This document shows positions 21,802 through 31,500 of a DNA stretch of 64,000 bases, piece after piece. Source of the stretch: Palaemon carinicauda (Eukaryota > Arthropoda > Malacostraca > Decapoda > Palaemonidae); NCBI RefSeq assembly GCF_036898095.1, contig NC_090751.1, positions 74,066,432 through 74,130,431 of the forward strand. The letters run 5' to 3'. The translations under genes and the position numbers were made by a program. How positions within the stretch are numbered: position 1 is the first letter of the stretch; each line of letters starts with the position of its first letter. The notes beneath the pieces were generated by a model. The model was given only the letters and a program-made list of their open reading frames with translations, was not told where the DNA came from and did not search any database.

Positions 21802-22460
21802 TTACGTCTCTTCAGACGGAGGTGTCTTTTCCTGGGACACCTCTTCAACTTCTTCAATTTCTTCCGAAGGCGTAGTAGCAGGAGGAACTGGCTCTTTTTT
21901 GCGAGGCTGGAAGAACATTGTGATCGGGAGTTGTTGCCGCTGCTTCTTTTTTCGATCTAAGAGCATCTTGTAGGGAGTCATTATGTCATCAACCTTGTTG
22001 CAGAATTGCATCGACCGAACCATATCCTCGTCCCACTCTTGCAACATTTCTTTTAACTCCTTCACATGGTTGCAGGCCTTGGCAAGCCGTTCTAATGTTA
22101 AGCCCGTTTCTTCGACATTTTCTTGGGTCTCTTCCTGGGTTTCACTCTCTTCTTCGCTTGCCGATTTCGTCAGGTCTTCGAGGTCTGCGTCAGTTAGGGG
22201 CTGGGAATGGCAGTCCAACTACTCGTCGACGTCTTCAGTCGTCATGTCGCCAAACCCATCACCTCCAATTATAGCAGCCAACTGCACAGATTTGCGTATT
22301 GCAGAGTGTTGGATTTCCGACGGAGTAAATCACTTGTCGTCGTAAACAATCTCGGGCCACAACTTCTTCCAGCTCGCATTCACGGTTGCAGGTTTCATCT
22401 CTTGCAGTGCCTTCTGAATATTCTGCAGGCACGTGGCTATGGTGTACTGCCGCCAGTACG
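21802..22460 (-). pseudogene. Tigger transposase C-terminal part
   Basis: Continuation of the transposase after a frameshift near 22500. The frame carries NLKAYWRQYTIATCLQNIQK-like sequence (about 22400-22475), one TGA near 22330 and one TAG near 22220. It then runs open for 138 codons with an acidic tail (EEESETQEETQENVEETG) and a basic KKKQRQQLPITMFF end. Tigger proteins usually end in such a variable, charged tail. Confidence 0.7.
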
Positions 22461-22463
22461 CCT

Positions 22464-23666
22464 TCAAGTTAAAATCTTCATCCTCATCATCTTGGGCAGC
22501 ATCCAACACGCAACGAGGTCCACCAAGGTATTCTTCGTGTAGAGGGCCTTGAACGCCCTGATAACCCCCTGGTCCATCGGTTGAATTAATGACGTGGTAC
22601 TGGGTGGCAGGAACTCAACCTGAATGCCCTCATGCGACAGGTCAGTTGCGTGTCCACCAGCGTTATCCATAAGGAGAAGGATCTTGAATGGCAAGCCCTT
22701 CTCTAAGAGATATTTGCTGACTTGCGGGATAAAACACTGATGGAACCAGTTGGAGGTCAGCATCTTCGTAATCCATGCTTTTTGATTATGCATCCAGTAC
22801 ACGGGAAGGAGATTCTTATTTTTATTTTTCAAAGCGCGAGGATTTTTCGACTTATAAATAAGCCCCGGCTTTAGCAAAAATCCAGCAGCATTGCCACACA
22901 TCACGAGGGTAACGCGATCCTTGAATGCTTTAAAGCCAGAGGCTTTGGCTTCCTCTTTGAACAGGAAAGTTCGCGACGGCATTCTCTTCCAAAACAAGCC
23001 GGTCTCATCCATATTAAAGACTTGTTCCGGCTTGTATCCACCTTCGGCGATAATATTCTTGAATGTCTGGTTCACGTAAGTTTCAGCAGCGGCAGTGTCA
23101 GCCGAAGCAGCCTCGCCATGCAGGGAAACGCTTTTCAGGGCGAAGCGTTTCTGAAACTTCGCGAACCATCCTTTGCTGGCGGAAAAACGTTGTTTCTGAG
23201 GCTGGGAATCAGTGGATGTCCCTGGTTGAGGATCATCTGCATCATCATCTTCTTCACCATGGTTGCCGTCGTCGTCTTGAGGTTCCTTTGCAGCAAAATT
23301 CTCATACAAGCTCAAAGCCTTTGTTCGGATGGTGTTCGTATCCAAGGCTATGTTCTTCTTCCGGCAGTCGGCAATCCACACAGCTAAAGCACCTTCCATG
23401 CGTACGATCGTTTTATTACGCGTTGTAACGACTCGCTTCGCTGATCTGCTAAAGGTGATTGCAGCCGTCTTTCTAATGTTCGCCTCGTCCTTCTTGATAT
23501 AGTGAACAGTAGATTCGTTGATTCCAAAATGGCGCGCTGCGGCCGTGTAACTTCTACCGTCTTTTAAACTATCGAGAAGCGTAACCTTCTCAGCAATCGT
23601 CATCATCCTTCGGTGGCGTTTAGGCTCACTACCAGCCTTAGTAGAAGCAGAACGCTTGGGAGGCAT
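22464..23666 (-). pseudogene. Tigger (pogo family) transposase, DNA-binding and catalytic domains
   Basis: A 400-codon frame from a good ATG. It has an N-terminal CENP-B-type helix-turn-helix (about 21-75, YTAAARHFGINESTVHYIK), then a second DNA-binding HTH (about 95-190). The DDE/D catalytic domain follows with Asp220 in NMDETGLFW, Asp334 in LLMDNAGGH and Asp365 in QPMDQGVIRAF (30 residues apart, within the pogo/Tigger range). The enzyme cuts at the inverted ends and inserts at TA. The catalytic triad is present, but the frame breaks after residue 385 and the rest lies in another frame with two stops, so this copy is probably dead. The family also gave rise to host TIGD and CENP-B genes. The intact inverted ends argue for a transposon here. 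Confidence 0.88.
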
Positions 23667-23975
23667 TGTACAGTAGGATTTAACAAAAAGTTCAACTTAA
23701 AAAGGTCGCACACAGCACAGATTAAACTTCACAAACTTAAGAACGTCTACTCAGCGATACGCCGTAAGAGAAAGTGGACGACCCGGGCCCGCGAGAACCT
23801 AGATGCTACGGGTTGGAGATGAAGGCAAAACACCAATCACAGGCTAGATAACAAAACTTGAGTTCTGATTCGTCATCTATCAGCGCTTGAACCAATCACA
23901 ACCCGTCTTACAGTATATGATGCGTAGGTTACCAACTCAAAGTACAAGATACCCCGCGCATACCGTACGTACAGT

Positions 23976-24143
23976 ATTAATAATAATAATAATAAATAAT
24001 GATAATAATACTGTACAGTAATAATAATAATAATAATGATAATAATAATAACAATAATAATTTTATTAACAACAACAATAATAATAATAATAACAATAAT
24101 AATAATAGCTTTACGTATGTTATTTTATTCTTTTGTAGGATGT

Positions 24144-24196
<53 letters not shown>

Positions 24197-24198
24197 TC
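23976..24198. repeat. (AAT)n and (CT)n arrays inside Tigger
   Basis: Imperfect (AAT)n/(AAC)n from about 23976 to 24108 and a (CT)n run from about 24148 to 24198. Both lie between the transposase start and the right end of the transposon. Confidence 0.9.
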
Positions 24199-24702
24199 GT
24201 ACGCTTATTCGAAATGTGATTTTTGCAACAAAGAATATTATTGGATGCAGTACTACGTACGTATACATACAAAAGAATCATGGAAAAGATGCACATCCAT
24301 TACATTTGTAGTACAGTAGTAGCCATCAGCAGCCTTACACCATTCTAATATGGTATGACTGCATCTGATTTGCGTTTCATGTTCGATTTAATTTTACTAC
24401 GTACTGTATACAGTACTGTATTATCGTATGATCACATTCTCTTTTCGTGTTTTATTTCTTTCTGTGCTGAATTATATATCATATGTAATGCAATGAACAA
24501 TCAGTAAGAGCAGATATTACTAATTACAGTATTAATGGAATTACAGGTAACGAAATATCGTATTTGGGGGTCTTCAGATTTCGCGGTATTTTCGAAATTT
24601 CCGGAAAATCCGCGATATGTATATATATATGGGTTAAGGAAAAAACCCGGGAAGTGGTGAATCCGCGATGGTCGAACCGCGAAGTAGCGAGGGTTCACTG
24701 TA

Positions 24703-25035
24703 ACATGTTATATTAGCTTGGATAGGATAAGCTATAAGTAGGAAAGACACCTACATGTGTTTCCTGTCCAGCCAATTGCTATGACCTCCTCCAATATTGA
24801 AAGCAGAATTCTTAAGAATTTTTAGTGGAAGATGATATCCTATGATATAAGTGTATCTTAACACAATATTCCAGTTTCAATAATGGGGATTAAGGACAAT
24901 AATGGATCATAATCATTAAAGGAAGAGAGAATCGCTCTCTTATATGTGATGGTCTCACAATAGGCTGCCCATGAAGCACCTTGTAGGTTGGAAAAAACTT
25001 GGGCTACAGCACTGACTGTTTGGTAACAAATTGCC
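24703..25035 (-). other. DIRS-2 leader or intron, no recognised feature
   Basis: AT-rich sequence between the Tigger insertion and a GC-rich array. By position it is upstream of the Gag acceptor and may be intronic. I see no motif in it. Confidence 0.4.
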
Positions 25036-25565
25036 AGACTTGTCAGGCCTGCCGGCACCTGTCGGGCCTGCCGGCGTCTGCCGGCCTATTCTGGGCTATT
25101 GAAGGCAATTATTGTCTTCATAACATTGAGTGATAGGCCGCCGGCAACGGCTCTGCCGGCTGCCGGCGGCTCTGCCGACTGCCGGTGGCTCTGCCGGCGG
25201 CGGCGGCGGCTCTGCCGACTGCCGGTGGCTCTGCCGGCTGCGGCGGCGGCTCTGCCGACGGCGGCAACTTTGCCGGCCGGCAACGGTTCTGCCGGCTGCC
25301 GGGGGTCTCTGCAGCCGGCAACGGTTCTGCCGGCTGCCGGGGGTCTCTGCCGGCTGCCGGCGGTCTCTGCGGTTCTACCGGCCGGCAGTGGTACTGCCTG
25401 CCGGCCGGCGGCGGATCTGCCGGCCGGCGGCGGCTCTGCCGGCCGGCAGCCGAGGATCCTTCATCAAGGGGACCCAAGGCAGTTGGCGGCAGAGGACCAG
25501 GAATGGGTGGCCGGCTGCCGGCCGGCTGCCGGCCGGCAACTCAGCGGCCGGCAGTCGGTTCCCGA
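25036..25565. repeat. GC-rich GCCGGC array
   Basis: About 530 bp built from variants of GGCTCTGCCGGCTGCCGGCG, with dozens of palindromic GCCGGC or CCGGCCGG cores, in otherwise AT-rich DNA. A few more units stand at 25782-25808. Every frame on both strands stays open through most of it because stop codons need A and T, so the predicted 90-190-codon proteins are not credible. It lies inside DIRS-2, in its presumed leader or intron. Confidence 0.85.
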
Positions 25566-26948
25566 ATGTCCAATGTCTTTGGCCCAGTATGAAAGTACGA
25601 GAGAAAGAAAGGATGGAGGAAGGCAAGGGTTCAACCTTGCCGACCTGCATCCAGAATGAGGGTTCAAGTGGAAGGGGGAATTAAATTCGGGCTTCCATCC
25701 AACCATATCCCAGTCATAAGGGCTATGGAAGGCAGTCCAAGGGAGGACCGATGAACACTCTAAAGAGTATGAGGATACTCGCCGGCAGCCGGCATAGCCG
25801 GCGGCAGACAGCGAACCTCAGGCCAGCCCTACAAGAACCCTAGGGTCAATGTAGAACGACGGCCAGTATGGTGTTGGATCATTCAACACAAAAGGGATAG
25901 CGGGAAGGGGGTAGGTGTCCTATAGGTAAGGTAATGTCCGAAGGCACTACCCAACCTAAAGGATTCTGGTCTCATAAAGTAACCTCAGGTAGGGGAAGTC
26001 ATTTCCCCAGGTTAGGTTAGTCAAGGGAGAGGATGTCCGTAGGACACCAACTCGCAGGAGAGCATTATCTCGTACCAGAGCCCTTAGGCAATGAAGAAAT
26101 CCTTTCTTCGGCCTAGGGTCTACCAGCACAGGACTGTCTGCTAGGCCAGGGAAGGGGGAATTGTCGTACAAAACTCCCAAGTATGGCCAAGGGAGGTCTA
26201 GCCTCCTGAAAGAGCAGCTTAACCTGACCTGGGAAATCATTTCACCAAGACAGGGAGATGCCTAACACAGACTGATACTCTGATGTCCCGTCCTAAACTC
26301 AAAACCGACTCAGTGGTTAGGAGAAAGAAAACGGAACGTCTCAGTAAAACTTTGCCAGAACTCGGTTCACAGCAAAGAAAACTGAGAATAGCCTAGGCTA
26401 ATCAGAGGGAAGGGGATTGCTCTTAAATCTCCTAGGAGATTGGTATCGACTTAAAAGGTATAGAAGGTGTCAAGTCTCCCCTTAAAAGGCAATACAAGAG
26501 CAATTGGGACATGTATGAAAGTATACTAAAGCACCTAGGCTAGTAGCCTAGGAGCATTGAGAATCGATCACCGAAACTCTCTGTATACTATCTTTGAAGA
26601 GGAAAGCATGATTAAGTAATATCATAAAAGTGTAAAATATTGCCTGTGCTTCAATAAAACTTTACCAGGAAGGTTATATCATGCTTGAAGTGTGAGGGTG
26701 CCTAGGCTAGGAAGCCTAGCACTCGTGAGGCTCGATCATAATAGCCAAATTCACGACAACAAAGACATAATATAAGAATCCCTAGCTAAATATCTAAATA
26801 GCTAAAGTTATTAAAGCGTATAAATGCCGGGAAAGGGTCGTTCTGGCTAACTAAATGAACAGAAGAACGACCGCGCCACTGACGCCATCCGGCTGGCAAC
26901 AGCTCTTGTTACTTTAATTACGATTTCAATCGAAAAGCAAAACTGGCA
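25566..26948 (-). other. DIRS-2 leader region, uncharacterised
   Basis: Non-repetitive sequence between the GC array and the BEL insertion. It has several GCCTAGGCTAG-type short repeats (26380-26720), and a possible hairpin near 26835-26875 (GGGTCGTTCTGG with CAGAAGAACGACC). It probably belongs to the 5' intron of DIRS-2. No convincing coding frame. Confidence 0.4.
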
Positions 26949-27755
26949 TGTTGTGATTTTCACCAGTTTATTAAATCTGCCCGATGTACTGGGCGGATCG
27001 CAAGGCCTTGGAGGCAAAGTTTCCCAAAACTTTCCAGGATTTTATTAAAATACGGCGATAAAATTTACAATTTTATTACAAAAATAAACTCTGATAAAGA
27101 CAAACAACATTCTTAAGCATTCACAAAACTCACTGAAAAACAAGACTGACCCTAGGTAATGTAGCATGTGCTCTTCAAGCACAAAGTCCACACCGGACTC
27201 ATTAACAAACTGAAAATAGTGCCAATTCGAATTCAATACACAACGAATCACACACCAAATATCCCTATTCTTATTTAACTCAGGATTCAGATCCCCAATC
27301 ACAAGGATCTCTACACTAAACTGCGATATAAAAACTAAACGTCTTGCACTCAAACTTCTACTACAACCAACCTGGTAGACAAGGTAGAGAGGAGAGATAA
27401 CAATTAGAGGGGACTTACTTCGGTTGGGGACGTTGGATCAAAGAGGACAAGCTATCCTTGCAACCCCCGACGTCACCTTTTTGGCGCAATTTGCCCTGAA
27501 CCTAAATTTCTACATTGGATTTTTTTAACATGTTACAACAGAATGACTTTATTTTTCCTAATCTTAAATTACCAGCAATTGATTTTATTAGTCTCAGCGC
27601 CTTCCTACCAGGTGGTTTCCTTTTTTGGCTCTAAACGTTCACGTCTGGAACTACATTCATTCGCCCGCGAGTTTCTCCTCTCCCTCCAATTTGACGTAGT
27701 CGTAGGCGGAGTCAAATGGCGGGAATTTCGATTGATCGGGTCGAAATTCCCGACA
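26949..27755 (-). repeat. 3' LTR of the BEL element
   Basis: 807 bp and apparently identical to 34110-34916. Reading frames of up to 102 codons inside it appear in both LTRs because the sequence is duplicated. They are not genes. Confidence 0.96.
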
Positions 27756-28527
27756 TCCTCCACGCCCCAAAATAAGGAGCGATGAAACGTCGGTCAATTG
27801 GATGGAGCTAGACTCGGGGTGGGGGGAGTGGCTTACTCCGAGACTCTGTTAGGCTCGCTGCGTAGCGCTCCGCAACGACTCGAACAGAGTACGCACAATA
27901 TACTACAGCAATGCTACCCCGGGGTAATAAACACAATCAATAATATACAGTCATATAACAGATCAAAATAGGCAATGGGCCTAGCAATTCTAAAGCACTC
28001 GTGTAATACACATAAGGAACAGCAGAAATAAGTGATATGTACACATTTTACAATTCAATTGGCAAGCAATTAGGCAATGGGCCTAAGACAATTCAAGAAA
28101 TGGTAGAAATGCAATCATAATAAGTCAAGTGCAACGACAATTAGGCAATGGGCCTAAGACAATTCAAAAAATGGCAGAAATACAATCATAATAATTCAAG
28201 TGCAACGACAATTAGGCAATGGGCCTAAGACAATTCAAAAAATGGCAGAAATACAATCATAATAATTCAAATTCAGTCTGTCTCAACTCACAATAATCGA
28301 GACTTCTATAGCGCTGCTACATGCAGGCTGTTACTTAATGGAGTACAAGAGGGAGGGGCAGGTTCTGTGCAACGCTCGGTCTGTACGCACGAGAGACCAT
28401 CCCGTCCCCGTACTCCACCCCTAAGCACTTCCAACCTCCGAAGATTCACGCACACCTCACAAACTCCACCCTCCCTACCTTCCAGATAGAACACGCCCCC
28501 TTTTCACTTACAGTTTGCAGCTACTTT
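27756..28527 (-). other. BEL 3' untranslated region with polypurine tract and 71-bp minisatellite
   Basis: Directly beside the LTR the element strand is GGGGCGTGGAGGA, a polypurine-like primer (27756-27770). At 28068-28270 a unit starting AATTAGGCAATGGGCCTAAG repeats three times with an exact 71-bp period, the third copy slightly short. A degenerate half unit is near 27968. Otherwise there is nothing I can assign between the gag-pol stop and the LTR. Confidence 0.75.
28068..28270. repeat. 71-bp tandem repeat, about 2.9 copies
   Basis: Units begin at 28068, 28139 and 28210. Copies two and three are nearly the same and copy one has a few substitutions (for example AAGAAATGGTAG against AAAAAATGGCAG). 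It lies in the 3' untranslated part of the BEL element. Confidence 0.9.
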
Positions 28528-31500
28528 TTATATATCGTCACCTTTCAGCAGACAGTCCATTAGTTCTCGCTGTTTCACGGCAGCCCTTCTCAATGGGCGT
28601 GCAGAACGTCTTTGTGCGTTCGTCTGCTCTGATTCAGTTTCATTTTCATTTTCACTTCTTTCACTAACTGCATAGTTCTCACCTTCCTCGTCGCTGTGAC
28701 TGTCGTCCGTTCCTGTGGCTGGTTGTTGAGTTGTCGTAGCTGTTGCCATACCCTGGTCGTTCCCAGACGTCTCTGCTATCCCTGGCATTCCGGCTGTCGA
28801 ACTGTTCGCACCCTCTTCTCCGTCATCGCCGTCGTCTCCTTCATGGTCATCCTCAGAGGGGGCTATTTCTAGGGGAACCAGGTGGCTGACAGCTCGCAGC
28901 GATTCGACACCCTCAAACAACACTTTCGCCGAGCGTACGACTCCGTTGTCGTCAGGATACGTCTCCACGACACGTCCCAGTGGCCAAGTCGCTCTCTTCT
29001 TATTGTCCTGCTTCACTAGCACGATGTCTCCGGGGTGCAGCTTGGAGGGTTCCCCGGGCCGACTGTCGTGCCGGGCCCTCAAGGCACTCAAGTATTCCTT
29101 TCTCCAGCGTTCCCTAAAGGCTTTGGGCGAATCTGTCAATCTTACGTAACGATCACGTAGCTTCCGAGAGGTGAAGGTTGCGTTCAGATGGTCGTCCGGT
29201 AGGATGGGGGCCATGAGGTGGACTTGGTGTCCTCTTATCAAATGGGAGGGGGTGAGGACTTCATCCTCGCGCTCGTCACCGCTGTACATGAGCGGTCGAT
29301 TATTCACCACTGCTTCTGCTTCTTTCACGAGGGTTAGCACGTGGGCGTCCGGCAGGTACTTCTTTCCGAGGGCTATCTGGAGGGTCCGTTTCGTTACTCC
29401 TATCAAACGCTCGAAGAACCCACCTTTCCAAGGTGCACGGGGCGTCTGAAACCGCCACTTTATGCCAGTTTTCCTCAGGAACTGCTGGACTTCATCCTCT
29501 TCATAAAGTCCCTGCAGGAGGTGGCTGGCAGCCTTGAAGGTTTGATGGTTATCGGACATGATGAGCTGTGGGGCACCGTGGGTGGCGCTAAACCGTCTAA
29601 GTGCCAACACGAATTCTTCTGCTTCCAAAGAGGGACAGAAGTCAAGGTACACGGCTCTGCTGGCCATGCAAGTTACGATAAGTATATACCCTGGCCGTGT
29701 TTCCGTGTGTATAGCTGCTGTGTGGTCCACTCCGACCGCCGTGAACGGTTTTGTGAGGGTGATCCTTTCCTTTGGCAGGGGGGGTGGTGGTGGCTGTCTC
29801 GTTAGAGGCTGGAAGGCCAGCTTGCATTCAGGGCATTGCCGCACGGTTCGCTTCGCAATGGAACGTAGACCCGCCACCCAACATTTCTGTCGAAAGATAC
29901 CTATTAGAGTATTCACCCCACAATGCAAATGTAACTGATGTAAATAACTTAGATACATCCTAACCAAATGCCCTTTGGCTGGCAAGAGAATTAAATGATC
30001 AGTTTCTCCTACATGGGACACTCGTCCCCTGGTGCAGATGAGATTATCTACCAAAACTAAATTCAATTGTCTAGCAAAATTAGCAACTTCACGAGGGGGT
30101 CTGACTCCGCCCTCTAAGTAGGCATAAACAGTAGGCAAATAATGTTTTTGCTCTAATTTTACAACAATACTGAACGGATGCCGTTCTATCTTAGCAAACT
30201 TTAAAACTAGTCTGGCTACTCGTAACAAGAATTGGAACCCTACTTCCCTCTTCAGGACGTCCCAAATCTCGCCTGGGGGGGTAGGACACATCTCCTCCCT
30301 CAACTCCTGCACCGCCGCTACTACGTGAGTTTGATGTAGTAAATCTTCCTCCTCGCAAGGAACAGGCCTTCCCGTGGTCCTGAGAAATTCTGGACCGTTC
30401 CTCCACAGGGGGTTAGCTTGCAATTGTTGAGCCGTTGCGCCTCGGGATAGGATATCGGCAGGGTTCTGCTGACTAGGGACATGGTTCAGACTGAAACTAC
30501 AAACCTGCTGAATAAAATTAATTTCCGCCACTCTGTTAGAAACAAACACATTTTTATTAGACCTGGCATCGGGCGATGCTACCCATGCCAACGTTACCTT
30601 ACTGTCGGTCCACATTACTATTTCCCGTGGCTCGATCAGATCCTTGAGCGTTCTTGCTAGTCTGCTGCCTAACAACAAGGCCAGCAACTCTAGCTTAGGG
30701 ATCGTCAGCTTGCTCATCCCTTTCGGAGTGATCCGGGTTTTACTTGTTACCAGACTTACCCGATTGCGTTCGTCCCTAGTATATGCTACTGCTCCATATG
30801 CCTTACTGCTGGCATCGGTGAACACATGAAGTTGTAAGCCTTTTTTTCCTATTGATCTTTGAAAGGTGATGTCGCTCACCGCTTTCAAATCATTCAACAA
30901 TTCACTTGCCTCTTTAGCCCTCTCTTTTGCTAAAACATCATCCCAACCTACATTATCCTCCCATAGTTGTTGAAGGAAAAGCTTTCCCCTTACAAATAAT
31001 GGGCTTATCAAACCTATCGGATCATATATGGAGACTAATAGGGAAAGTACCCTACGCTTCGTGGGCACCCATCCCTCCCCCAACTCACAGATCCTTTTGC
31101 TTTCTTTCACACACAATCTGTCCACGTCCCGGGCCCATCGCAGCCCGAGCACGTTCACACTCACAGGCTCATTCCACTGTCTCTCGCTATCGAAGGCCAA
31201 GTGATTGCTGGCCCACCCTTCTAAGGGCATACCCGCCCTTTTTAAGATGTTATGAACAGACTCATGCTCTTGCCTCATATGTTCTATATCTTCAAACGTG
31301 GCCAGATAATTATCAACATAAAAAGATTTTACTAAATCTGGGCGCCCTTCCTCTTTAAAATGACAATTTAATATTTGCTGTAGCAAAAATGGACTAGCTG
31401 TGATGCCGAACACCACGACTCTAAAGGCGAAGGTGAGCGCTCGACCAGCTGCCTTGCGCCACAGAAATCGTGTGTATTTGGCATCACGAGGATCTAACAA

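Larger units (their letters stand above)
20767..24700 (-). mobile_element. Tigger (pogo-like) DNA transposon
   Basis: The left end reads CAGTGAACCCTCGTTTATCG, and the right end is its inverse (AGCGAGGGTTCACTG), with CCGCGAAGTAG sub-terminal on both sides. TA stands outside both ends (20765-20766 and 24701-24702), the target used by pogo/Tigger. Inside is a Tigger transposase on the reverse strand (23666-21802) plus (GA)n, (AAT)n and (CT)n arrays. It is inserted in the 5' leader of DIRS-2. Confidence 0.93.

Noticed and set aside
22464..23666. A domesticated host TIGD/CENP-B-like gene
   Set aside because: Complete Tigger inverted ends, a TA target and frame breaks downstream show a transposon copy and not a host gene.
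25099..25706. Long open frames (up to 186 codons) on both strands in the GC-rich array
   Set aside because: GC-rich repeats lack stop codons in all frames. The translations are Gly/Ala/Arg/Pro repeats without a domain.
27045..27353. A 102-codon frame repeated exactly at 34206-34514
   Set aside because: Both lie inside the two LTRs of the BEL element, so the identity reflects LTR duplication and not a gene family.
28068..28270. CRISPR-like regular repeats
   Set aside because: The 71-bp period has no conserved-repeat/variable-spacer pattern, the whole unit is conserved, and the context is a eukaryotic retrotransposon.
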